Shown here: piece by piece, positions 45,984 to 54,396 of the stretch
How positions within the stretch are numbered: the stretch's first letter is position 1
How the letters are laid out: each line of letters opens with the position of its first letter
Source: Parvibaculum indicum
GTDB taxonomy: Bacteria; Pseudomonadota; Alphaproteobacteria; Parvibaculales; Parvibaculaceae
Reading direction: 5' to 3'
Assembly (NCBI RefSeq): GCF_011762095.1
Contig: NZ_JAASQO010000004.1
Location: forward strand, 62,001 to 126,000
Length of the DNA stretch: 64,000 nucleotides
The notes under the pieces: model-generated
The model's database searches: none
Seen by the model: only the letters and a program-made list of their open reading frames with translations
Told to the model about the DNA's origin: nothing
Made by a program: the position numbers and the translations under genes

Positions 45984-45986
45984 GGA

Positions 45987-46637
45987 TCACGTCTCCCTGT
46001 CCGCTGCCAGGCCGCGCTTTACGAAGTCCATATGGGCGGCAAAGAGCTTTTCGGGATCGAGGATCGGCAGCTCGCCGAAGGTCTGGCGGCCGATGGAGTT
46101 CATCAGCAGGGGGAAGACGATGCTCTGCGCGGCCGCATGCGGATCGCAGGGCCGGAATTCTCCCTTCTTTATCCCCGCCTCGATGATGCGTGTCATCATG
46201 CCCAGCCCTTTCAGAACGACGTGGTCGCGGTGATAGTCGCGGATGTCTTCGAAATTCCCGGCTTCGGCGATGACCGTCTTCACGATGGCGCGCAGTTCCG
46301 GTGTCTGGGCGGCTTCGTAAAGCTGGCGCAGCACGAGTTCGAGAAGCTGCGCATAGCTGCCTTGATACTCGTCGAGAAACGCCTCGATGCGTTCCACCCG
46401 CGCCTCGGCGAATTCGCGCACGGTGGAGACGAAGAGGTCCTGCTTGTTCTTGAAGTAGAGATAGATGGTCGCCTTGCTCACCCCGGCGGCGTCGGCAATG
46501 TCTTCCAGCCGGGTGGCGGCGAAGCCCTTGCGGGCGAACAGTTTGAGGCCGGCCCGCATGATTTCGCCCGGGCGCTCTTCGGCGCGGCGCTGCCAGCGGG
46601 GTTCGTCGGCGGGGAGGGAGGTCTGTTCGGCGCTCAT
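45987..46637 (-). CDS. TetR-family repressor of the export operon
   Basis: The 216-residue regulator carries an N-terminal helix-turn-helix (IMRAGLKLFARKGFAATRLEDIADAAGVSKATIYLYFKNKQDLF split over residues 25-67), and a C-terminal ligand domain of the AcrR/TetR_C type. It is the first gene of an operon with the adaptor, ATPase and permease genes. A near-perfect palindrome just 12 bases ahead of its start codon is the likely operator, so it probably represses its own operon until a ligand, perhaps the exported compound, binds. Confidence 0.92.
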   Translation of the reverse strand: MSAEQTSLPADEPRWQRRAEERPGEIMRAGLKLFARKGFAATRLEDIADAAGVSKATIYLYFKNKQDLFVSTVREFAEARVERIEAFLDEYQGSYAQLLELVLRQLYEAAQTPELRAIVKTVIAEAGNFEDIRDYHRDHVVLKGLGMMTRIIEAGIKKGEFRPCDPHAAAQSIVFPLLMNSIGRQTFGELPILDPEKLFAAHMDFVKRGLAADRET

Positions 46638-46649
46638 CGTCTGGATCCG

Positions 46650-46675
46650 TATATAACTGACCAGTCAGTTATATA
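46650..46675. promoter_or_regulatory. TetR operator palindrome
   Basis: TATATAACTGAC and GTCAGTTATATA form 12-bp inverted arms around a CA centre. The core ACTGAC-N2-GTCAGT is a common TetR/AcrR-type operator pattern. It lies in an AT-rich patch unlike its surroundings, where the operon promoter would be expected. Confidence 0.85.
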
Positions 46676-46718
46676 CTACTTACGGGAACATCCGTCAATC
46701 TCTCCGCACCGGCGGGCG

Positions 46719-46964
46719 TCAGTCGGTTTTGTCGGTGGAATCTGGCGTCGGGCCGGCTTGGTCGAGCTTCTTGCCGTCGAGCGTGCGTCCGGCTTTTTTC
46801 AGTTTTTCGCGGGCTGCCTTCTTCTCCGCGCCGGACCGTCCGAAGCGTATGCGGTTGGCTTCGGCCTGTTCCTTCCGGGCTTTTCTTTCGTCGCGTTGCC
46901 TGGCGGCGCGGGCCAATTTTCGGGCCGCCGAAAAATTAACTACGTTTGGGTCCTTTTCAGACAT
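46719..46964 (-). CDS. DUF4169 family protein
   Basis: The 81-residue protein is short, highly charged and probably helical: NVVNFSAARKLARAARQ, then ARKEQAEANRIRFGRSGAEKKAAREKLKKA. This is the conserved DUF4169 pattern of alphaproteobacteria; its function is unknown. The frame is open upstream to 47264, but the ATG at 46964 (MSEKDPNVVNF) gives the family N-terminus. In relatives I recall this gene next to a ribbon-helix-helix gene and fumC; here a long opposite-strand AsmA gene lies between them. Confidence 0.8.
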   Translation of the reverse strand: MSEKDPNVVNFSAARKLARAARQRDERKARKEQAEANRIRFGRSGAEKKAAREKLKKAGRTLDGKKLDQAGPTPDSTDKTD

Positions 46965-47129
46965 GGTTTTCCCGATATAACCCGTGGAGCATGCATCCAA
47001 CCTCGTCGGCAGGGTCGAGCTTAAGCTCGGACGGGGAGTTTGTGAAAGTTCAGTCGGCCGGGGGTGGCCGTCAGGTGAGAATGACAAGCGTCGCCGAGCA
47101 AGCGATGCCGCGGGGGCTGGAGTGCGTCC

Positions 47130-50100
47130 TTGAACCAGATACTCACTTATATCGCCGGCGTACTGGTCGTGTTGCTGATTGCGCTGCTTGTCGGCCCCAG
47201 CCTGGTGGACTGGAAAGACTTCCGGGCCGAGTTCGAGCGGCAGGCATCGCGCATCACCGGCCATGACGTGACCATCGAGGGCGATATCGGGTTCCGCATC
47301 CTGCCCGCGCCCAGGCTGTCGCTGGGGCGCGTCACCATTGCCAATGCGCCGGGGGCCGAGGCGCCGGCGCTGATGCGCATGGAGCAGATGGACGGCGAAC
47401 TGGCGCTGGCGCCGCTTCTCTCGGGCGATATCGAGGTCACCCGCATCAATATCGTAAAGCCGCGGGTCAATCTCGAAGTGGCGCCCGATGGCGTCCCCAA
47501 CTGGAAAGACTTCGTGGAAGGCGCCGCCGCCTCGGAAGAGGGCGCCTTCTCCCTGTCATCGACCAGCCTTAAAGGCGCGAGCTTCAGCGGCGGCTCGGTC
47601 ACCTATGTCAATCGCACCAATGGCCGGACATGGGAAGCGAGCAACCTCGGGGGGACCGTCAGCGCGCAGGCGCTGGTCGGGCCGATGCGCGCCGATGTGA
47701 CCTTCGTCTCGCAGGGCATGCCGATGTCGGCGAATGTCGTGCTCGGTAATTTCGGTGGTTCGAAGGCTTTTCCCGTTACGCTGGAACTCGGTTTCCCGGC
47801 CTCGCAGGCGGCATTCAAGTTCAGCGGTATCGCGACGGAATTTTCCGCAGCCGCGCGTCTCGACGGCAAGGCGTCGCTGCGTCTCGGCACTGCGCAAGCC
47901 GGGAAGGCGAGCCCGGTCAGCCTGCAGGCGGGCATGGTGGCGCGCAGCAGTTCGGTCACGCTGCGCGACATGGTGTTGTCGAGCGGCGGAACCTCGCTCA
48001 AGGGCAGGGGACAGCTCGACCTGACGGGAGAACGCCCGGCATTCGAGATCACGCTTGGCGGCGGCGCTTTCCGGGGCGACCGTCTCGCCGCGATCCTGCT
48101 TGCCGGCCGCGCATCCGGCAGCATCGGAGACGAGGCGTCCGGCACAGATGGCGCTGCGGCGCCTTTCGCCCTGCTGAACCGTTTGCCGCATCCGGCGGGG
48201 ATCGACGGTGCCCTCGATATTTCGGCAGGGGAGTTGCTGCTTGGCGATTCCGTATTCGCGGACGCAAAGGCCGAACTCGCTCTGGACCATGGCACGTGGC
48301 GGATCGGCCGACTGAGCGCCGAGGCGCCCGGACTGACCGACATCCGTATCGGCGGCCTGCTGACGGCGCCCGCAGAAGCGAACGCCGTGCCCGCTTTCGA
48401 CGGGGAATTCTCGCTTGCAAGCCGTGATCTTGAAGGCTTCACGACGTGGCTTCGCAGGGCCGGCACGGATGGCTCGCCGGGCACGTCCGAAACGGCGGAT
48501 GCGCCGGAAAGCCCGTCGCCGCCCATATCTTTCAGTGTAACGGGCGGGCTTGCCCTGACGCCTTCGAGCCTGAGCGTCAAAGACCTCAAGGCCGGTTACT
48601 CGGCCGACACGGCGCAGCCGGAAGTGGTCGGCGATATGTCATATGTCGTGGCATCGCGGCCCCGGCTTTCGGCCGAACTGGAGGCATCGTCCTTCGACCT
48701 GGATCCGCTGCTCGCCATGCTGCCGAAGGATGAGGCAAAAACGCTTCCCTTCTTCAGAACGCATGATGTGGCGCTGCAATTCACGGCGGACGAACTGACC
48801 GTGGCCGGCGAAACGGCAAAGAACATCTCCGCCGACGGGACGCTGGAAAACAGGCGCCTGACGGTCAAGGGCCTGGCCATCGGCGATCTGAAGGGGGGCG
48901 CCATCGGTTTTTCCGGTCGTCTCGACGGGCTGACCACGGGCCGGCGCGAGGATATTCGCGGCACCTTTTCCGGCAGCGTCAAGGCGGCACGCTTCGGCGC
49001 GCTTCTCGATATGGCGGGATACGATGTGCACCGCTTCCGGGGCGATGTCGATACGACATTCGAGGGGACGACCGGCGAGGCGGATGACAGCGACCGGCGC
49101 GTGGATGCGCTTACCATGCGCGGCATGGTGAGCGGCGCGCGCGTGGACGGCCTCCTCAAACGTCATCATGGTGATGGCGGCAAGCTGGACGAAGTCGAAA
49201 TCATTGCCAATGCCGCGCATCCGGACGCGCGCGAATTGTTGCGCCAGTTCGGTCTGGAGCCCGCCGATACGCTGGAAGGAAGCGGTGCCGCGTCCATCCG
49301 GATGGATGGGGTAGGCGGCAATTACGAAACCTCCTTGCGGGCCCATATCGGCGATGCTTCCTTCACCGCGGAGGGAGAGACAAGAGATCCCTTCAGCAAG
49401 CTGCATTTCGACGGCAAGGTGACCCTGTCGGCCGGACGTGCAGACACGGTGACCTCGGCCTTCGGCGCAACCGGGGCCTTGTCGGACTGGATGCTCGCCC
49501 AGATGCAGGGGGCGGGCTTCGTCGGATCGACCGGGCTGGAATGGGACAAGACGCATCTGGTCCTTACCGATCTCGAGACGGTGGCGGGGAATTTCCGTCT
49601 GTCGGGCAAAATGACCTACACCGCGCCCGCCGAGGACAGGCCGGCCGATATTTCCGGCGAGATCGAGACCAACCGGCTCGACGTCACGCCGCTGGCGGGT
49701 CTTGCCGGGGGGGCGGACAGCGCGACGGGAAGCGTCTGGTCCGCGCAGGCGATCGACTGGCGAATACTGCATGCCCTGACGGGCGATATCGAGCTCAAGT
49801 CCGGCCTGGTGACGCTTGGACCGCTGGCGATGAAGGATGCGGAGGGAGAGCTCGGCATTGCGGATGGCGTGATGAGCGTCTCGCCACTGGTCGGCGAGAT
49901 CGCGGGCGGGCGAGCTTCGATGAATGCGCGGTTCCACGCAGGCGGCGGGGAGCAGGGCGTGTCGGAAAACCGGATCGAATTTACCGGCCTCGTGGAGGAG
50001 GCCGATCTTGCCCGTCTTTCCGGACAGGCCTTCGGGGCATCGCCCGGCACGGGGCGGGCGACCGTCAATCTGCATATCGAAGCAAAGGGATTGAGCTGGC

Positions 50101-50684
50101 TTTCGCTGGTCGGGTCGGCAAGCGGCGAGGGCCGGGTCGCGCTGGAGGAGGTCGCGCTGCATCCGCTGGATGTGAACGGGTTCGGCGATGCGCTTGCGCG
50201 GCTTGAAGATATCGAGGGCTTCGACGACGCGGTGAAGAACGTGCTGCTCGCGGGGAAAACCCCGGCCGGGGATATTGCCGGCCCGCTGGCGCTCGAAGAT
50301 GGCGTCCTGTTTTTCAAGGATGAAGATGTGGCGCTGCGGGGCGGCAAGGGGAAACTCGCCGCGTTTTACGATCTGTCGCGGCTCGGCGCGGATGCGGAAC
50401 TGACAGTGACGAGCGACCGTCCCGCGGACAGTCCGTCCTATGCGGTGAATGCGGCGGGGCCCCATGGCGGGATCGCCGTTTCCACGAACACGGCGCGGCT
50501 CGAGAGCCATGTCGCGTCGCTCATTCTGGCGCGGCAGGCGGAAAAGCTCGGTGTCGATTTACCCGCCGACATCCGCAACATGATGGAGCCGCAATCCCCG
50601 ACGGATGGGGAGGGGGCTGCGAATGACAATGGGGAAGCCGGTAGGGGCGATGCGCCCATGCCGGTGGCGCGGCCCTCGCACTGA
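47130..50684 (+). CDS. AsmA-family inner-membrane protein
   Basis: This very long protein (1184 residues) has one N-terminal membrane helix (ILTYIAGVLVVLLIALLVGPSL, about 3-24) followed by the AsmA start pattern DWKDFRAEFERQASRITGHDVTIEGDIGFRILPAPRLSLGRV (read as two segments). The rest is periplasmic, rich in beta strands, with an AsmA_2-type C-terminal part (about 950-1130). AsmA-like proteins are now seen as bridges that move phospholipid between membranes or affect outer-membrane assembly. The start is a TTG at 47130 with CTGGAG upstream, since no ATG fits the helix. It is the only + strand gene in this block. Confidence 0.88.
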   Translation: MNQILTYIAGVLVVLLIALLVGPSLVDWKDFRAEFERQASRITGHDVTIEGDIGFRILPAPRLSLGRVTIANAPGAEAPALMRMEQMDGELALAPLLSGDIEVTRINIVKPRVNLEVAPDGVPNWKDFVEGAAASEEGAFSLSSTSLKGASFSGGSVTYVNRTNGRTWEASNLGGTVSAQALVGPMRADVTFVSQGMPMSANVVLGNFGGSKAFPVTLELGFPASQAAFKFSGIATEFSAAARLDGKASLRLGTAQAGKASPVSLQAGMVARSSSVTLRDMVLSSGGTSLKGRGQLDLTGERPAFEITLGGGAFRGDRLAAILLAGRASGSIGDEASGTDGAAAPFALLNRLPHPAGIDGALDISAGELLLGDSVFADAKAELALDHGTWRIGRLSAEAPGLTDIRIGGLLTAPAEANAVPAFDGEFSLASRDLEGFTTWLRRAGTDGSPGTSETADAPESPSPPISFSVTGGLALTPSSLSVKDLKAGYSADTAQPEVVGDMSYVVASRPRLSAELEASSFDLDPLLAMLPKDEAKTLPFFRTHDVALQFTADELTVAGETAKNISADGTLENRRLTVKGLAIGDLKGGAIGFSGRLDGLTTGRREDIRGTFSGSVKAARFGALLDMAGYDVHRFRGDVDTTFEGTTGEADDSDRRVDALTMRGMVSGARVDGLLKRHHGDGGKLDEVEIIANAAHPDARELLRQFGLEPADTLEGSGAASIRMDGVGGNYETSLRAHIGDASFTAEGETRDPFSKLHFDGKVTLSAGRADTVTSAFGATGALSDWMLAQMQGAGFVGSTGLEWDKTHLVLTDLETVAGNFRLSGKMTYTAPAEDRPADISGEIETNRLDVTPLAGLAGGADSATGSVWSAQAIDWRILHALTGDIELKSGLVTLGPLAMKDAEGELGIADGVMSVSPLVGEIAGGRASMNARFHAGGGEQGVSENRIEFTGLVEEADLARLSGQAFGASPGTGRATVNLHIEAKGLSWLSLVGSASGEGRVALEEVALHPLDVNGFGDALARLEDIEGFDDAVKNVLLAGKTPAGDIAGPLALEDGVLFFKDEDVALRGGKGKLAAFYDLSRLGADAELTVTSDRPADSPSYAVNAAGPHGGIAVSTNTARLESHVASLILARQAEKLGVDLPADIRNMMEPQSPTDGEGAANDNGEAGRGDAPMPVARPSH

Positions 50685-50694
50685 TTTTTGCGGG

Positions 50695-50928
50695 TTACTC
50701 CGTCGCGCAGGCGTCGCGATTGCGGAAATTCTCGAACACATAGATACGCACGGCGCTGGAGAGATTCCCCTCTCCGCCGCGTTCGGCGTCGATCCGGCGC
50801 ACCAGTTCGTTGACGGAGATTTTCTGCGAGCAGGCAAGTTCCTTCAATCCGTCCCAGAAGGGCGGCTCGATGGAGATGCTGGTGCGGTGGCCCGCAATCG
50901 TGACGGATCGCTTGATCTCGCCTTGCAT
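50695..50928 (-). CDS. Ribbon-helix-helix domain protein
   Basis: The 77-residue protein resembles the RHH_4 family: EIKRSVTIAGHRTSISIEPPFWDGLKELA gives the beta strand and first helix, and KISVNELVRRIDAER the second helix, followed by NLSSAVRIYVFENF. Ribbon-helix-helix proteins of this size bind DNA as dimers. The ATG at 50928 is chosen; an ATG ten codons upstream falls inside a repeat element. It lies downstream of fumC on the same strand with the repeat between. Its target genes are unknown. Confidence 0.85.
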   Translation of the reverse strand: MQGEIKRSVTIAGHRTSISIEPPFWDGLKELACSQKISVNELVRRIDAERGGEGNLSSAVRIYVFENFRNRDACATE

Positions 50929-50952
50929 GATGCCTCTCCGGCGATGCCGTGG

Positions 50953-51058
50953 CCTCATCCTTCGAGACGGCCTGTCGGCCTCCTCAGGATGAGGATGGCT
51001 TCAGAGTTGCTTCCTCACCCTGAGGAGCGGGCGTAAGCCCGCGTCTCGAAGGGTGAGG
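50953..51058. repeat. Intergenic palindromic repeat, TTCGAGAC family
   Basis: The outer arms CCTCATCCTTCGAGAC (from 50953) and GTCTCGAAGGGTGAGG (to 51058) are inverted with small mismatches. Inside are CCTCAGGATGAGG and CCTCACCCTGAGGAG, two more palindromic blocks. It is the same family as the element inside the oxoprolinase gene at 1352-1456. It lies between fumC and the ribbon-helix-helix gene and would form a strong stem in the fumC transcript. Confidence 0.85.
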
Positions 51059-51077
51059 CAGGTATTCCGAATGAGCG

Positions 51078-52469
51078 TCAGTTCGGGGAAATCATCTTCT
51101 CCGGACGGACATATTCGTCGAACTCTTCATTCGTCACATAGCCGCCGCCGACGGCTTCGTCGCGCAGCGTGGTGCCGTTCTTGTGCGCAGTCTTGGCGAT
51201 CTTGGCCGCGTTGTCATAGCCGATCTTCGGTGCGAGCGCTGTCACCAGCATGAGCGAGCGTTCCAGGCCCTGCTTGATGTTTTCCTCGCGCGCCTCGATG
51301 CCGACGACGCAATTGTCGGTGAAGGAGATCGCGGCGTCGGAGAGCAGCTTCACCGATTGCAGGAAGTTGTAGGCCATCATCGGGTTGTAGACATTGAGCT
51401 CGAACTGGCCCTGGCTGCCGGCAAAGGAGAGCGCGGCGTTGTTGCCGTGCACATGGGCGCAGACCTGCGTCATCGCCTCGCACTGGGTCGGGTTCACCTT
51501 GCCCGGCATGATGGAGGAGCCGGGTTCGTTCTCGGGCAGCGACAATTCGCCGAGGCCCGCGCGCGGGCCGGAGCCGAGATAGCGGATGTCGTTGGCGATC
51601 TTGAAGCAGGCCATCGCCGCGGAGGTGATCGCGCCATGCGCGAAGACCATGGCGTCATGGGCGGCCAGCACTTCGAACTTGTTGGGCGCGGTCACGAAGG
51701 GCAGGTCGGTAATGCCGGCGACCTTTTCGGCGACCTTTTCGGCAAAGCCCACAGGGGCGTTGAGGCCGGTGCCCACGGCGGTGCCGCCCTGGGCGAGCTG
51801 GCAGAGACCGGGGAGCGTGAGCTTGATGCGCTCGATGGCCGATTTCACCTGTTCGGTATAACCGGAGAACTCCTGGCCGAGCGTCAGCGGCGTCGCATCC
51901 TGCGTGTGGGTGCGGCCGATCTTGATGATGTGGTCGAATTCCTTCTGCTTGGCCTCCAGCGCCGTCGCCAGATGCTCGAGCGCGGGCAGCAGGGAATGCG
52001 TCGCTTCCTCGGCGCAGGCGATGTGCATGGCCGTCGGATAGGTGTCGTTCGACGACTGCGACATGTTCACATGGTCGTTCGGATGCACGGGCTTCTTGGA
52101 GCCCTTCTCGCCGCCCAGCATTTCGATGGCGCGGTTCGAGATCACCTCGTTCGAGTTCATGTTGGATTGGGTGCCGGAGCCGGTCTGCCAGACGACCAGC
52201 GGGAAATGATCGTTCAGCTTGCCGTCGATCACCTCCTGCGCGGCGGCGACGATGGTCTTGCCGAGTTCGGGGTCGAGGCGGCCGAGTTCCATATTCGCCT
52301 CGGCGCATGCGCGCTTCACGATGCCGAGGGCGCGAACGACCGAAAGGGGCTGTTTTTCCCAGCCGATCTTGAAATTGCCGAGCGAGCGCTGGGCCTGGGC
52401 CCCCCAATATTTGCTGTCGTCGACTTCAATCGGGCCGAAAGTATCGGTTTCGGTGCGGGTCTTGGTCAT
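51078..52469 (-). CDS. fumC: Fumarate hydratase class II
   Basis: The 463-residue iron-independent fumarase converts fumarate to malate in the citric acid cycle. [24 protein letters not shown] opens the protein in family style; [38 protein letters not shown], and the lyase signature [16 protein letters not shown] with the catalytic serine are all present. It is the homotetrameric class. It is transcribed toward the ribbon-helix-helix gene with a palindromic repeat in the gap. Confidence 0.97.
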   Translation of the reverse strand: MTKTRTETDTFGPIEVDDSKYWGAQAQRSLGNFKIGWEKQPLSVVRALGIVKRACAEANMELGRLDPELGKTIVAAAQEVIDGKLNDHFPLVVWQTGSGTQSNMNSNEVISNRAIEMLGGEKGSKKPVHPNDHVNMSQSSNDTYPTAMHIACAEEATHSLLPALEHLATALEAKQKEFDHIIKIGRTHTQDATPLTLGQEFSGYTEQVKSAIERIKLTLPGLCQLAQGGTAVGTGLNAPVGFAEKVAEKVAGITDLPFVTAPNKFEVLAAHDAMVFAHGAITSAAMACFKIANDIRYLGSGPRAGLGELSLPENEPGSSIMPGKVNPTQCEAMTQVCAHVHGNNAALSFAGSQGQFELNVYNPMMAYNFLQSVKLLSDAAISFTDNCVVGIEAREENIKQGLERSLMLVTALAPKIGYDNAAKIAKTAHKNGTTLRDEAVGGGYVTNEEFDEYVRPEKMISPN

Positions 52470-52565
52470 TGGCTCGGGTCCTCGCGCTCACGAAAAATGG
52501 ATGGCCGCTGATTTATCACGCGGGGAGGAGGGGGCCAAGAGAGGGGCTCGGGGGCCCCGCAAGCG

Positions 52566-53150
52566 CTAGTCGGGCGTTGCGTCGTCCCCGTCCTGCGGCG
52601 TGACGGGCAGCCCGGTCGGCAGGCCGTCCATGCTCGTCAGGTTCTTTTGCCGCCAATAGGCCGCGATGCCGTTCTCGCCCTGTTTGATCGCCCAGTTGGT
52701 GAGCGAGGGCCGTTCTCCCTTGTAGTCATGGAGCGGTACGCCATAACCGCAGGAGGTCTGCACGAGGTCGATATCGAGCAGGACGATCTGGCGCGCACCG
52801 GGCGGCTCGTCGCCATTGAAGGCGGAGGCCAGCAGCTCTGCATATTCCGGCGATCCGCGATGCAGCACCTTGCCCCGGCCATAGAGGCGCAGGATCAGGG
52901 GCGGGCCGTCGAAGGCGCAGAACATGACGGTCAGCCGTCCGTCCGCCTTCAGATGGGCGGAGGTCTCGTTGCCGCTGCCCGTCCGGTCCATGTAGCAGAT
53001 ATGGGTTTCATCCAGCACGCGCAGCGCATCGAGGCCCTTGGGCGAGAGATTGACGCGCGAGTCGCCCGTCGCGGAAGCCGTGAAGAAGATGTGCTGCCGC
53101 TCGATGAAGCCCCGCTGGTCGGGCTCGATATGGGGAAATTGCATGGCCAT
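52566..53150 (-). CDS. Pyridoxamine 5'-phosphate oxidase-like flavoprotein
   Basis: The 194-residue protein shows a PNPOx-like split-barrel: FIERQHIFFTASATGDSRVNLSPKGLDALRVLDE, HICYMDRTGSGNETSAHLKADGRLTVMFCAFDGPPLILRLYGRGKV (given here in parts of a longer run), and a C-terminal extension with GYGVPLHDYKGERPSLTNWA. Such proteins bind FMN or F420 and reduce unidentified substrates; this subgroup is too small to be true PdxH. Its stop is 97 bases upstream of the fumC start, same strand. Confidence 0.78.
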   Translation of the reverse strand: MAMQFPHIEPDQRGFIERQHIFFTASATGDSRVNLSPKGLDALRVLDETHICYMDRTGSGNETSAHLKADGRLTVMFCAFDGPPLILRLYGRGKVLHRGSPEYAELLASAFNGDEPPGARQIVLLDIDLVQTSCGYGVPLHDYKGERPSLTNWAIKQGENGIAAYWRQKNLTSMDGLPTGLPVTPQDGDDATPD

Positions 53151-53272
53151 GGAGAAAGCCTAGCGCCGCGGGGCGGGGGCTTCCAGCGGGATCGCCGCCC
53201 GTCTGCGCAAAGCGTTTTGCGTCAACGGGCGTCATTCCGGGCGGTGTCGCTCGGGGGCGTCTGCGAGCCTGC

Positions 53273-53788
53273 CTATTTCTTCCGGAAGGCGTCGAGGCTC
53301 ACCACTTCGCCGGTGGCCTCTTCCTCGGGCTCGGCGTTCCGGTCCTCCGCCAGCGGTTCTTCCATGCTGCGGGACGCCTCGGCGGTGGCGGGCTGTTCGC
53401 CGGCTTCCGGCGCGTCCTCGTTCCCGGGGGCGCCTTCCACGTTGAATTGCAGGCCGAACTGGACGCTGGGGTCGAAGAACCCCTGCACGGCGCTATAGGG
53501 CACGACGAGGCGTTCGGGCACCTTGTTGAAGGTCAGGTCGACCGAGAAATGGTCGTCCAGCACTTCGAGATTCCAGAACTGATGCTGGAGGACGATCGTG
53601 ATCTCTTCCGGGTACTGGCTGCGCAGCCGCTCGGAGATTTCGACGCCCGGCGCGCCCGTCCGGAAGGAGATGTAGAAGTGATGTTCGCCCGGCAGACCCT
53701 CGTCGCGCGCGATCCTGAGCGCTTTTCGGATCACCCCGCGCAAGGCTTCCTGCGCCAGCAGATCGTATCGCATCTGATCTTCGGACAA
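53273..53788 (-). CDS. sspB: SspB, adaptor for ssrA-tagged proteins to ClpXP
   Basis: The 171-residue protein matches alphaproteobacterial SspB: MRYDLLAQEALRGVIRKAL, then HHFYISFRTGAPGVEISERLR, EEITIVLQHQFWNL, and VDLTFNKVPERLVVPYSAVQGFFDPSVQFGLQF, forming the tag-binding domain. A low-complexity acidic linker leads to the C-terminal ClpX-binding peptide GEVVSLDAFRKK. The start is probably the TTG at 53788, with AGGGGAAG upstream; the ATG five codons later is possible. It is encoded directly downstream of ssrA on the same strand, so tag and tag-reader are neighbours. Confidence 0.93.
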   Translation of the reverse strand: MSEDQMRYDLLAQEALRGVIRKALRIARDEGLPGEHHFYISFRTGAPGVEISERLRSQYPEEITIVLQHQFWNLEVLDDHFSVDLTFNKVPERLVVPYSAVQGFFDPSVQFGLQFNVEGAPGNEDAPEAGEQPATAEASRSMEEPLAEDRNAEPEEEATGEVVSLDAFRKK

Positions 53789-54004
53789 GTCACTTCCCCT
53801 GAGTTTGCTTTCGCGCGCAGCCGACTCGCCGCGCGACAGAAATGTTTCAGCGATTCAAGCAGCCTTATCGCACAACGTCCAGCCGATGCGGAGGGATTGG
53901 CGGGCAGGCGCCGCAGAACGCGCGGAGGGTGTGTCGTAACGGACAGTATTTCGTTCCGCAACGGTACTGACTACGGGCGGTTCCGCTGAAATGCCGACAG
54001 ATAT

Positions 54005-54345
54005 GAAAGTGGAGGCTTCTGTTGCCAGGTGCCTCCGAACCCCGCCTTACCTTGCTACAGGCAAGGACTTAAAAGAGGTTGTCGCACCGCTTACGCAGCG
54101 AGACGTGCCTCAGCATAGTTGTCGTTGGCAACTATTGAATCGGCCCGATAACGGCGGAACCATGCCGAGCGGAAGAGAAGTCTTTACGCCCTCGTCGATC
54201 CTGTTTCGCCCCCGGAATGTGCCGGCGAACCGGCAACACGCTCCTGCCTTCGCAGGGAAATCTGGTGGAGGCGCCGGGTACTGCCCCCGGGTCCGATGGG
54301 TTTATTACACAACCAGTTTACCGCCATAGTCGGAACAAGCCCGAC
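54005..54345 (-). ncRNA. ssrA: Transfer-messenger RNA, circularly permuted two-piece form
   Basis: tmRNA rescues stalled ribosomes. On the minus strand the acceptor piece comes first (54345 to 54263, ending CCACCA), then an excised spacer (54262-54214), then the coding piece from 54213. GGGGGCG (54213-54207) pairs with CGCCTCC (54273-54267) to form a seven-pair acceptor stem across the two pieces, with the G3-U70 pair that specifies alanine. A T-arm with five pairs and a GGCAGTA loop precedes it. The tag frame at 54129-54091 reads ANDNYAEARLAA then TAA. The 3' end is set at a GGAGGC...GCCTCC hairpin and is approximate. Confidence 0.95.
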
Positions 54346-54351
54346 AAGTGG

Positions 54352-54380
54352 AATATAGGGCCAAAGGCGGCGCTTTTAAA
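54352..54380 (-). promoter_or_regulatory. Candidate sigma-70 promoter of ssrA
   Basis: On the minus strand TTTAAA (54380-54375) and TATATT (54357-54352) are 17 bases apart. The predicted start is near 54345, at the acceptor piece, and the site lies just beyond the dipeptidase stop codon. The -10 matches the consensus at five of six bases. Confidence 0.65.
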
Positions 54381-54396
54381 GAGATATGACAGGCGG

